Source of the DNA: a virus
DNA: 64,000 bases
Direction: 5' to 3' (one strand)
Virus record (IMG/VR): IMGVR_UViG_3300029258_002750
Location: 62,001 to 126,000 of that record
Shown piece by piece: positions 56,768-63,559 of the stretch. A program made the translations under genes and the position numbers. The notes beneath the pieces are model-generated. The model was given only the letters and a program-made list of their open reading frames with translations, made no database searches and was not told where the DNA came from. Within the stretch, counting starts at the first letter, position 1, and the number at the start of each line of letters is the position of its first letter.

Positions 56768-57145
56768 CTATCTGTCCATCTCGTAGAGAGAAAGGGTGAG
56801 CAGCTCGAAGCCCTCCTCGAGCCGGTCGTACTCGGTGCGCCGATCCTCGCGGAACTCCTCCTCGACCTCCCTCCAGGCTGCCAGGAGGCCCGGGTCGACC
56901 ACGGGAAGGGCCGTCAGGCCGCCGGAGAGCGTCTCAGGCGAACGATCGTCGGCCGGATGGGTAACGAGACCTCGCTCGATCAAACCGGCCGTCTCCGGGG
57001 CCGAGAGGAGCTTGTCGAACCTCCGGGGGTCCGGGGGCGGGCTCCTATCGAGCCGGAAGGGCCGACCGATCAGGGCCAGGTCGTTGCGGGACAAGGCGTC
57101 TCGCAGGTCCAGCTCGCGCAAGTCGTTGATTCCCAGGATGTTCAC
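56768..57145 (-). CDS. Hypothetical protein
   Basis: 125 residues from GTG 57145. Leu/Asp-rich (INDLRELDLRDALSRNDLAL) with an acidic coiled coil at the end (REVEEEFREDRRTEYDRLEE). No box. Function unknown. Confidence 0.55.
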   Translation of the reverse strand: MNILGINDLRELDLRDALSRNDLALIGRPFRLDRSPPPDPRRFDKLLSAPETAGLIERGLVTHPADDRSPETLSGGLTALPVVDPGLLAAWREVEEEFREDRRTEYDRLEEGFELLTLSLYEMDR

Positions 57146-57375
57146 TTCTGCCTCCTCGCCAGGTCTGCCATCAGGTCGATGGCGGTGTTCTCTCTCAGAA
57201 TGAGGCCCGGGAGCCACCCGGTCGCGCTCGGGCAGTCGGGGTCTCGGACCTCGATAAGACCGTCGCCCACTTCGCCCGTGCCGCGCAGCACCAGGCCCGC
57301 AGACCAATAGGGCGGGTCGAGGGCCGGGTCTCCATCTTCGGCCCACCAGTCGGCGGTCAGGGTGTAGTCGGTCAC
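57142..57375 (-). CDS. Small protein with DRLG-like box
   Basis: 77 residues. Trp/Asp-rich first half (ADWWAEDGDPALDPPYWS), strands, ends ENTAIDLMADLARRQK. Overlaps the next gene by 4 nt. Function unknown. Confidence 0.6.
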   Translation of the reverse strand: MTDYTLTADWWAEDGDPALDPPYWSAGLVLRGTGEVGDGLIEVRDPDCPSATGWLPGLILRENTAIDLMADLARRQK

Positions 57376-57376
57376 G

Positions 57377-57658
57377 CTACTCCGCCGTCGAGACGTAGTG
57401 GGGAGCGAGCAGGTCGCGCGCGGCGTCGAAGAGAAACCGGGTCGCGGCGAGCCGCGTCTCCGGCGTGGCCGACTCCTTGGAGCCGGACGGGTACTTGACC
57501 GAGCGGTACTCCTCGTATCGCTCGGGCGCGGCGGCCCTCAGCAGCGAGCGGAACTGCTCGCGGGCCTGGGCGCAGATCACCGCGCCGACCGTGATCGGCT
57601 GGATTCCGTCATCGGTGATCTTGTCGTTGACGATTTGGTTCAGATCGAACTGGCTCAT
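57377..57658 (-). CDS. Small helical protein
   Basis: 93 residues. FDLNQIVNDKITDDGIQPIT then helices (AQAREQFRSLLRAAAPERYEEY). No box. Function unknown. Confidence 0.55.
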   Translation of the reverse strand: MSQFDLNQIVNDKITDDGIQPITVGAVICAQAREQFRSLLRAAAPERYEEYRSVKYPSGSKESATPETRLAATRFLFDAARDLLAPHYVSTAE

Positions 57659-57669
57659 GGGTTCCCTTC

Positions 57670-57900
57670 CTAGCGCAGCACCACAACGCTGCGCGTGCTC
57701 TCGAAGTCGTCCTCCCTGACCTCTTCCTCGACCACGACATCGCAGCCGAAGTAGTCGGACCGGCCGACCTGCTCCACCGACACGCTGCGCACCTCGGGCG
57801 CGATCGTGGTGTGGCAGTAGTCCCGCGCGTCGTGTCCGAAGTGGATCGTGGCGTCGGCGGGCATTGTCTTGAGCAGGTTGATCAGTTCGTTGCGGGTCAT
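57670..57900 (-). CDS. Small hypothetical protein with conserved long leader
   Basis: 76 residues. MTRNELINLLKTMPADATIHF, a pattern common among small phage proteins with an N-terminal helix and a beta body (CDVVVEEEVRED). Shares the GTGAGAAC leader with genes 38480-38857 and 45176-45520. Confidence 0.6.
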   Translation of the reverse strand: MTRNELINLLKTMPADATIHFGHDARDYCHTTIAPEVRSVSVEQVGRSDYFGCDVVVEEEVREDDFESTRSVVVLR

Positions 57901-57947
57901 GGTTGTCTCCTTCCGTCTCTCTCAACAACACCGACTCCTGTTCTCAC
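57901..57947 (-). promoter_or_regulatory. Conserved GTGAGAAC leader (copy A)
   Basis: GTGAGAAC (hexamer 57940-57945), ten bases, GTTGTTGAGAGAGACGGAAGGAG, ACAACC, ATG 57900. Same spacing as copies B and C. Confidence 0.6.
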
Positions 57948-57981
57948 GACCTTTTCCTAAGTGGCCGTGAGGCCAGGGGTT

Positions 57982-58077
57982 GGTGGGTCTCGATTCCGGT
58001 AGGGTCCGGCCCTCATCGGGGCTGGTTGGGGGGAAGCCGAGCGTGGTGGGTCTCGGTTCCTGTAGGGACCCCGCCTC
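57982..58077 (-). repeat. Two imperfect 33-nt direct repeats
   Basis: 57982-58014 and 58045-58077 both read GGTGGGTCTCG-TTCC-GTAGGG-CC, ending in CTC. They fill the gap behind gene 58076-58492. TGGCC-GTGA-GGCCA at 57962-57975 is a small hairpin with a GNRA-type loop. Possibly a terminator region. Confidence 0.5.
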
Positions 58078-58492
58078 ACGCGTGACCTCGCTCTCGTACG
58101 AGCTTGCCGACCAGCTCGCGGTCGGGGTTTTCGCCGAGCTGGCGCATGACTGCTCGCCACGTCGGCCCGTGTTGGACCGGCCCACGACCGTTCATCTTCG
58201 CGTGAGCGTCGGCGATCAGGTGCGCGACCTCGTGAACGACCAGGTGGTAGCGCTCGTCGAGACTCAGCTGGTTCCACCAGTAGCGGTAGAGCTTGATCCG
58301 GCCGATCCAGTGGACGCACGGGATCACGCGCACGTCCAGCTGTGCGCTTCCCATCACATCCCACGCGTCCGGGTCAGGGTCGAAGAACTGGATGTCGAGC
58401 CCGATGTGGCCGAGCTTGTAGAGACCGAGCGCGGCGCGCGCGATCTCGGCGGCCCACCGGACCTGCTCGGTCCAGTGCTCGTGGTTTCTCAT
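58076..58492 (-). CDS. SprT-like zinc metallopeptidase
   Basis: 138 residues. YHLVVHEVAHLIADAHAKM contains HExxH, and GRGPVQHGPTWRAVMRQLG supplies the third zinc His, the order seen in SprT/Spartan-type peptidases that digest DNA-crosslinked proteins. It lacks the longer SprT zinc ribbon. No DRLG box. Confidence 0.8.
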   Translation of the reverse strand: MRNHEHWTEQVRWAAEIARAALGLYKLGHIGLDIQFFDPDPDAWDVMGSAQLDVRVIPCVHWIGRIKLYRYWWNQLSLDERYHLVVHEVAHLIADAHAKMNGRGPVQHGPTWRAVMRQLGENPDRELVGKLVRERGHA

Positions 58493-58512
58493 GTTGGGTT
58501 ACGGAAGAAGTC

Positions 58513-58650
58513 GGCCGGATCTTTCGGCTCTATCCAGTAACGAAGCGGGGCGAGAAAGCCTTAGAGGCTCCCTCGCCCTGTCTGCCTCGTCCGCCCGGAT
58601 CTCTTGCCTCATACCCAGTAACGAATCGGCGTGAGGAAGTCTTACGGCTC
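58513..58650. repeat. Two imperfect repeats of about 58 nt in an intergenic gap
   Basis: Units at 58513-58570 and 58592-58650 share CCGGATCT, CCAGTAACGAA, GAGGAAGTCTTA-like and GGCTC blocks in the same order. They lie in the 174-nt gap between SprT-like and SEC-C genes. Both strands lack a convincing reading frame, so a structured RNA or binding-site pair is possible. Confidence 0.5.
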
Positions 58651-58666
58651 GGCCGGAATTTTCTTC

Positions 58667-59314
58667 TTAGCGCCTACCGCAGCAGCGCTTGTGCTTCTTG
58701 CCGCTGCCGCACCAGCAGGGGTCGTTGCGGCCGATCTTGTTGAAGCCGCGCCGGAAGGTGCGAACCGTGCGGAAGAACCTCTCGGCGTGCCCCTCCGATG
58801 CCATCGCCTGCTGCCAGCCGAGCGAGGTGAGCGAGAGCCGAGCGTGGAACGACCGGAACGACTCGGAGTGGCCCTCGGTCGGTGACAGCTCGTTGATGGT
58901 CTCGACGACGTTCTTGTCCTCGTGAGCGTGAAGCGCGCGCGCGAGGGCCAGGTCGAGCGCGATCATCGCCGGTGCGTCGGTCTCCACCATCGTGTTCGGC
59001 TGCTCGCCATCCTTGACCACCACGAGCGCGGCGGCGAGCGCGCGCGTGCTGTCGAGCGATGGCGGAGTCCGCTTGACGGGCTGCGTGAAGTGACCCTCTA
59101 TGCGGCGGTGCCGGTCCGGGTCACCGCAGACGTCGTCGATCTCACGCACGGCCGACTCGATCGCGGTCGGGTGCAGCTCTAGTATGGTCTCCAGAACCTC
59201 GGCCGCGAGCCGGTCGATCTCGACATAGAAGCTCTTCGTGTCGCAGTGGAAGCCGTGGCGAGCCGCGTTACGGATCAGCGCTTTGACATCGTCGCTTGGC
59301 TCTTCGTAGGCCAT
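58667..59314 (-). CDS. SEC-C domain protein, paralogue 1, leaderless
   Basis: 215 residues, ATG 59314 six bases after TAGAAC. Helical body, then IGRNDPCWCGSGKKHKRCCG, the SEC-C zinc motif (CxCxSGKKxKxCC). SEC-C binds the ribosome in SecA and also occurs in other host proteins. Two paralogues follow at 61021 and 63552, with matching GH-x(2)-R-F-x(4)-T-x-R lead-in. Confidence 0.8.
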   Translation of the reverse strand: MAYEEPSDDVKALIRNAARHGFHCDTKSFYVEIDRLAAEVLETILELHPTAIESAVREIDDVCGDPDRHRRIEGHFTQPVKRTPPSLDSTRALAAALVVVKDGEQPNTMVETDAPAMIALDLALARALHAHEDKNVVETINELSPTEGHSESFRSFHARLSLTSLGWQQAMASEGHAERFFRTVRTFRRGFNKIGRNDPCWCGSGKKHKRCCGRR

Positions 59315-59320
59315 GCCCTT

Positions 59321-59326
59321 GTTCTA
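59321..59326 (-). promoter_or_regulatory. Leaderless promoter TAGAAC fused to stop codon
   Basis: CAGGTAGAACAAGGGCATG: TAG ends gene 59324-59758; six bases to ATG 59314. Confidence 0.6.
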
Positions 59327-59758
59327 CCTGTCCTTCACCTCCATCCTCCTGGCTACGTTGGCGAGTCGGTCGATCGCGGTCACGCCAGCTGACTCGGACA
59401 GGGCATCGACGCGGTGACGAAACTGATTCGCCAGCCGCTTGTCTCCTCGGCGTCGCGCCCAGCTCTCCGCTCGCTTGCACAGCTCGCGCAGCCGCTTGAA
59501 GCGCGGCAGGTCGAAGCTGACCATGTTCACGTGGTCGGGCGAGAGCTTCACTGCCCACCCGTTCATGTTCTTGGCGCCGAACGCGAGCGCGCGGTGCACG
59601 GCCCATACGGGGTTCACGACATTCAGCTCGTGGTTCTTGCCAACGATCTTCGGGTTCCAGTCCTTAGCGATCTGGTACGTCTCGCGGTCGAGGTGGAGCA
59701 GGATCACACAGTGGCGCTGAGTGAGGGTTGTAGTACGCGGTGGTGTGGGGGTGCCCAT
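59324..59758 (-). CDS. Hypothetical protein with DRLG box
   Basis: 144 residues. Basic helical body (KRLRELCKRAESWARRRGDK); ends GVTAIDRLANVARRMEVKD. Function unknown. Confidence 0.65.
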   Translation of the reverse strand: MGTPTPPRTTTLTQRHCVILLHLDRETYQIAKDWNPKIVGKNHELNVVNPVWAVHRALAFGAKNMNGWAVKLSPDHVNMVSFDLPRFKRLRELCKRAESWARRRGDKRLANQFRHRVDALSESAGVTAIDRLANVARRMEVKDR

Positions 59759-59761
59759 CGC

Positions 59762-60193
59762 TCACTTCCGGTTAGTGGCGATGGTCTCTCTCAGCTCTGG
59801 TAGCCCGATCTTTGGCGGGTCGACGGTCGCGTGATACTCAAGAAGCGCCAGGCACAAGGATACGAGGCCGGTGGCGATCTCGTCCTCGTCGGCCATTCGT
59901 CCGCCGATAGTGCCCAGTTGGTTGCGGAGCGCGTTGATCTCGCGGCGATTCCCTTCGTCGAGTTTCACGAGGCACTTTGTCGAGTGATCGAGCGGCTTGC
60001 CGACGCGCTCGACCTTGCCGCCCTTGGCCCATCGTCGCCACGTTGCCAGGGAGCACTTGCGCTCGTGCCGACCGTTTTGAACCGAGTAGACGACCGTTCC
60101 CAGGGCCGTCACGTACTCGACGCAGCGCTCGTTCTTGCCCACCCGCACGACATCGAGGAGCTGCGGGGTCACACGAGGGTCGCGGTCGGGCAT
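59762..60193 (-). CDS. Hypothetical protein
   Basis: 143 residues, ATG 60193 with GGAGG. RVGKNERCVEYVTALGTVVY strands, then CSLATWRRWAKGGKVERVG and a helical end. No box. TAGAAA 18 nt upstream. Function unknown. Confidence 0.6.
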   Translation of the reverse strand: MPDRDPRVTPQLLDVVRVGKNERCVEYVTALGTVVYSVQNGRHERKCSLATWRRWAKGGKVERVGKPLDHSTKCLVKLDEGNRREINALRNQLGTIGGRMADEDEIATGLVSLCLALLEYHATVDPPKIGLPELRETIATNRK

Positions 60194-60211
60194 GGTTACC
60201 TCCGACCGCGT

Positions 60212-60217
60212 TTCTAC
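60212..60217 (-). promoter_or_regulatory. Putative promoter TAGAAA
   Basis: GAGGTAGAAACGCGG with a short leader containing GGAGG before ATG 60193. Confidence 0.4.
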
Positions 60218-60218
60218 C

Positions 60219-60764
60219 TCAATCTACCGACACATCCCCCACTTCTTCCCAGACGAGCGCGCCGAGCCGATCGACGGCGCTAAGTGACGCCGCGAAGGCG
60301 GCTCGGAGCGCTTCCCAGGCGGCCTCCCGTCGCTTGGGTCGCCTGATCCTGCCATCCCACAGGTCGGCGCCGACATCGAATCTCGGCTCCTCGGACCGGC
60401 GCTTCACGTTGATCGCGACGTGGGGGAGTACGATCCGGGCGATACCCGCGCTGGTGGGCTTGTTGTTCAAGTAGGTCCAGCTGTGCCAGACGACCGTGGT
60501 TCCGTGTGGGTCGGCGACCGCGACTGCGAGCTGCGTCCAGTAGGCGGTGGCCTCGTAACGCTGCCTGCTGGATGTTCGCGAACAGGCGGCCAGCGCCGAC
60601 CACTTCCGGTTGCGCTTGATCTTCTTCCCTCGCTTCTTCTGTGCCCGCTGGCCGAGCTTCATCGGGTCGAACCGATCGCACTCGGCGATCCTGTGTGCCG
60701 ACCGGGAGCCCGGCCCGCTCGTGCGTTGGTCCGGCGGCGTGTCGAGGTAGATGACCTTGATCAT
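60219..60764 (-). CDS. Basic hypothetical protein with DRLG box
   Basis: 181 residues. Arg/Lys-rich (QKKRGKKIKRNRKWSALAAC), with SLSAVDRLGALVWEEVGD at the end. Function unknown. Confidence 0.65.
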   Translation of the reverse strand: MIKVIYLDTPPDQRTSGPGSRSAHRIAECDRFDPMKLGQRAQKKRGKKIKRNRKWSALAACSRTSSRQRYEATAYWTQLAVAVADPHGTTVVWHSWTYLNNKPTSAGIARIVLPHVAINVKRRSEEPRFDVGADLWDGRIRRPKRREAAWEALRAAFAASLSAVDRLGALVWEEVGDVSVD

Positions 60765-61024
60765 GCCAGCTCCCCCAGCTTGTCGATCACGTTCTTCGGC
60801 TCGACCGGCTCCCAGTTCTTCCAGTTGCCGAACTCGGCCTCCTCGCGAGTCGTGGAGAACAGCGCGTCATGCCCGACCGCCGAACGAGTCCGGCACCAGC
60901 GCACGGCATGGCGCGCGGTCTCCCACGAGCCGCGAACGAAGTAGTAGTTCCACGTCCCGTAAGCCTTGGTGCGTCGGATGACCAGGCCGATCCTGCTCTC
61001 GGCTAGCGCCTCGTCCAGCGTCAC
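60761..61024 (-). CDS. Small DRLG-box protein, paralogue of 33916-34198
   Basis: 87 residues from GTG 61024. VTLDEALAESRIGLVIRRTK matches the start of the frameshifted gene at 34198 (VTLHEAIRLSRVGSALSYRD). Middle Trp-rich; ends KNVIDKLGELA. Function unknown. Confidence 0.65.
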   Translation of the reverse strand: MTLDEALAESRIGLVIRRTKAYGTWNYYFVRGSWETARHAVRWCRTRSAVGHDALFSTTREEAEFGNWKNWEPVEPKNVIDKLGELA

Positions 61025-61596
61025 TTCGGCCTTCCGCAGCATCGTTTGTGCTTCTTCCCAGAACCACAGGCGCAGCGCTCGTTGCGGCCCTGCTTGGAGT
61101 AGAAGTTCCGGTAGGTTCCAGCTGACTTCCTGACTATGTCGAAGTGCCCATCGGTCACGTCGCCCTGATTCAGGGCGGCGGCCGTCGCGCATACCCTAGT
61201 CCACCACTCAGTGAAGGACCACTTGTGGTCCTCGTTGGGTGCGATAGCGTTCACACGCCGTTCGCATTCGGCTCCCGTACCGAACGCCGCCTGAACAGCG
61301 TGGGCCACTACGGCGAAGTGGGTAGTGCTCATTGGTCTGCTGGCTACCGTGTCGTGCACGTTGCAGAGCGCGTCCAGATGCTCCCACACGTCAGACTCGT
61401 CGATGTCGAATTCGGTGAACTGGTGGAGCTTCTCTCGTACAGCCTGTCTTGTCTCGTCCTCGGCGTTGCGCAGGAGCGCCTGGAGCATCGCCGACGCTGA
61501 CGGGTCGATCTCGACATCCCACACGTTCTCGGATCGATCGAGATGGAAGCACAGTCGTGCGGCGGCCCGTCGTACCTGTCGGTCGATGTCCCTCAT
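61021..61596 (-). CDS. SEC-C domain protein, paralogue 2
   Basis: 191 residues from ATG 61596, chosen because it overlaps the upstream TGA (ATGA). HFDIVRKSAGTYRNFYSKQGRN leads into ERCACGSGKKHKRCCGRPK. Helical body related to paralogue 1. Possible ribosome or zinc-dependent adaptor. Confidence 0.8.
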   Translation of the reverse strand: MRDIDRQVRRAAARLCFHLDRSENVWDVEIDPSASAMLQALLRNAEDETRQAVREKLHQFTEFDIDESDVWEHLDALCNVHDTVASRPMSTTHFAVVAHAVQAAFGTGAECERRVNAIAPNEDHKWSFTEWWTRVCATAAALNQGDVTDGHFDIVRKSAGTYRNFYSKQGRNERCACGSGKKHKRCCGRPK

Positions 61597-61763
61597 GCCG
61601 AACTCTCTCGACAAACGCAGACGAGCACGACGCCGACCATTGCGGTGATTCCCCAGAAGATGATTGGGATGTCCGGTGCGGCTTTCATGCAGAGTCCGAG
61701 GACGATGGAGAGTAGGAGCAGCTCGCTCCAGAATCGAATCTCGAGCCTAATGTGTGTCAGCAC
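61593..61763 (-). CDS. 56-residue two-segment membrane protein
   Basis: GTG 61763. Hydrophobic stretches ELLLLSIVLGLCM and IIFWGITAMVGVVLVCVC separated by a short polar turn. Fills the gap between the SEC-C gene and its upstream neighbour with overlaps at both ends. Confidence 0.55.
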   Translation of the reverse strand: MLTHIRLEIRFWSELLLLSIVLGLCMKAAPDIPIIFWGITAMVGVVLVCVCRESSA

Positions 61764-62023
61764 GAGATGTCTCCCAGTCGATCGACGGCCGGGATCAGGT
61801 TCTCTAGCGCGCGGATGGCCCGCTTGATCTCGTCCACGTTGCGGAAGTGGATGCAGCCGCGCGACGCTGTACCCGCCGGTCTGCCCCTGAAGTCGTAGAT
61901 CGAGTCCTTGATGTGGAGCCAGCCGATGACGTCCGGCTCGTTCGGCGCGGGCCGTGTGTAGATCTCGGCCTCAGAAGGGGAACTCACTTGGAAGGGGAAC
62001 TCGGCCTCAGAAGGGGAACTCAC
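61757..62023 (-). CDS. Small DRLG-box protein with duplicated start region
   Basis: 88 residues from GTG 62023; GTG 61987 is an equal alternative because VSSPSEAE occurs twice 12 codons apart. Body GWLHIKDSIYDFRGRPAG; ends LIPAVDRLGDISC. Function unknown. Confidence 0.55.
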   Translation of the reverse strand: MSSPSEAEFPFQVSSPSEAEIYTRPAPNEPDVIGWLHIKDSIYDFRGRPAGTASRGCIHFRNVDEIKRAIRALENLIPAVDRLGDISC

Positions 62024-62024
62024 T
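61964..62024 (-). repeat. Perfect 25-bp direct repeat, 36 bp apart
   Basis: CTCGGCCTCAGAAGGGGAAC plus TCACT occurs at 61964-61988 and 62000-62024. The in-frame period of 36 bp duplicates the start codon region of gene 61757-62023 and overlaps the stop of the upstream gene. Confidence 0.75.
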
Positions 62025-62402
62025 CGGATCGATCCCTGGTTCAATGTCGTTCGCGACCTCGGCCAGTCCGACGACGGCGCCCTTGTGGTCGAGGATCTGC
62101 TCCCGCATCTTGTCTCGGTAGACCTCTCCCGCGTACGCGCGAGCAGTGTTGTCGAGGCTCTCCCACGTGCTCCTGTGCTGGATCGAGCAGAAGATGAGCA
62201 CGCGCTTCTTCGGTCCCTTTCGGAACATGCCGCCCATCTCCAGCACCGTCGAGACGTGGGAGGCGTTGTGTGCTACCCAGCCGGGCGGCAGGTCGCCCCG
62301 GAAGTAGTCCTTGGCGTCCCGCGCCTGCTTGTGGATCGCAGCCTCGGCCTTCATCTTCGTTCCGCACAGTTCGCACGTGAAGGTGACATCGATGCCGCTC
62401 AC
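62007..62402 (-). CDS. DRLG-like box protein with N-terminal zinc motif
   Basis: 131 residues from GTG 62402. FTCELCGTKMKAEAAIHKQA is half a zinc site; ends KGAVVGLAEVANDIEPG. Function unknown. Confidence 0.6.
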   Translation of the reverse strand: MSGIDVTFTCELCGTKMKAEAAIHKQARDAKDYFRGDLPPGWVAHNASHVSTVLEMGGMFRKGPKKRVLIFCSIQHRSTWESLDNTARAYAGEVYRDKMREQILDHKGAVVGLAEVANDIEPGIDPSEFPF

Positions 62403-62680
62403 GTGCTCTCTCCGACACTCGCCAGCCGATCGATCGCCGAGCACGAGTCGAGCGGGGCCTCGGCCCACTCGTACTGGCAGGTCCGACAGGAGCGGTGCAT
62501 GTGCTCCTCGGCGGAGAGCCTGCCTTCCATCAGGCGATTGCCGATCGTCGCCGGTACTGACAGCCCGCTCTTCAGCCTCTTCTTCAAGAACGGCTGTGCC
62601 TTGACCCACACCACGTGGATGTCGCGCTGGCCGCACTTGGGGCAGGAGCGATCGTGTCGGTAAGGCTTCAGCTCGCTCAC
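62399..62680 (-). CDS. Zinc-ribbon protein with DRLG box
   Basis: 93 residues from GTG 62680. RSCPKCGQRDIHVVW and HRSCRTCQYEW form the ribbon, similar to phage Ogr/Zn-ribbon proteins; ends CSAIDRLASVGEST. Function unknown. Confidence 0.65.
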   Translation of the reverse strand: MSELKPYRHDRSCPKCGQRDIHVVWVKAQPFLKKRLKSGLSVPATIGNRLMEGRLSAEEHMHRSCRTCQYEWAEAPLDSCSAIDRLASVGEST

Positions 62681-62865
62681 GCGTTCGCCTTGTAGTGCAG
62701 GTCGCCGATCCACATCCCGCAGACACAGCAGCAGCCGACGTCACCGGCCCAGTGATCGGTGCGTAGGACGGTGGTGAGTTCCCCCTCCACCTCAGCCTGC
62801 TTCGGCTCGTGGTCCTTGCACCAGACCGTGCTCTTCTCATCGAACCAGGCGATAACCTCGTCCAT
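62677..62865 (-). CDS. Small Cys-rich protein
   Basis: 62 residues. VWCKDHEPKQ and VGCCCVCGMWIGD: probable metal site. No box. Function unknown. Confidence 0.55.
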   Translation of the reverse strand: MDEVIAWFDEKSTVWCKDHEPKQAEVEGELTTVLRTDHWAGDVGCCCVCGMWIGDLHYKANA

Positions 62866-63149
62866 CAGTCCATCCCACTTGGAGCGGTCGATCTCTTCGC
62901 CTGCTCCTCGGCGTAGATCCGATTCGCGTAGTCCGCGTAGGCGGAGAAGATCTCCCTGTCATCTCCCCAACTGGCGATCTCCTTTCGGCCCCTCTCGGTG
63001 CAGTGACCGGCCGAGATGAGACCGAGACGCGACAGGGAGATGACCAGCTCGCGGCCCTCTTGGGTATCGGTCACGCCGACGCTGAACCAGTGGTAGTAGT
63101 AGCGCAGGAGCATCAGCTTTTGCTCTTGCGTCAGGTCCGAACCGGCCAC
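62865..63149 (-). CDS. Small winged-helix-like protein
   Basis: 94 residues from GTG 63149 (AGGAG). LTQEQKLMLLRYYYHWF, ELVISLSRLGLISAGHCTERGRKEI looks like a winged helix with recognition loop. Possibly regulatory. Confidence 0.55.
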   Translation of the reverse strand: MAGSDLTQEQKLMLLRYYYHWFSVGVTDTQEGRELVISLSRLGLISAGHCTERGRKEIASWGDDREIFSAYADYANRIYAEEQAKRSTAPSGMD

Positions 63150-63152
63150 TTC

Positions 63153-63347
63153 TTACTCCTCTGGGATCGGTCCCAGTCGCAGCTTCTTGGAAACGGATAC
63201 CATTCGCTCGTGGGTGACCGATCCCGCGCACGTCTTGCAGAGAGGGCTACAGCTGTTACCCCACCAGTAGCAGGTGTGCTTGCCGCAGATCACGCAGACC
63301 TCGACGACTTCGTCGCACGGCTGTTCTCTGGTCACTGGTACGGGCAT
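63153..63347 (-). CDS. Small Cys-rich zinc protein
   Basis: 64 residues from ATG 63347. VCVICGKHTCYWWGNSCSPLC-KTC holds six Cys in a ribbon-like arrangement. Function unknown. Confidence 0.6.
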   Translation of the reverse strand: MPVPVTREQPCDEVVEVCVICGKHTCYWWGNSCSPLCKTCAGSVTHERMVSVSKKLRLGPIPEE

Positions 63348-63559
63348 CAGTCCAGCCACTTCTCGCACCCGCGTTTCATGTTCTCCAGCGCCTCGTACTG
63401 GGCTTCGGTCACGTGCCGCCGGTCCTCGATCCAGGCGCGGATGTCCCGCACTTTCTCCTCGACCGACCCGGCGAACTCCTCGGCCTTCTCGGGCAGCTCG
63501 TTGTCGATCATGTCGAGGATCTCATCGGCGATCTCGAGCGCGCTCTCCCAGTCAGCCAT
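63347..63559 (-). CDS. Small acidic helical protein
   Basis: 70 residues. ALEIADEILDMIDNELPEKA, wholly helical and acidic; the stop overlaps the next ATG (TGATG). Size and charge suit an inhibitor or DNA mimic, unproven. Confidence 0.55.
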   Translation of the reverse strand: MADWESALEIADEILDMIDNELPEKAEEFAGSVEEKVRDIRAWIEDRRHVTEAQYEALENMKRGCEKWLD

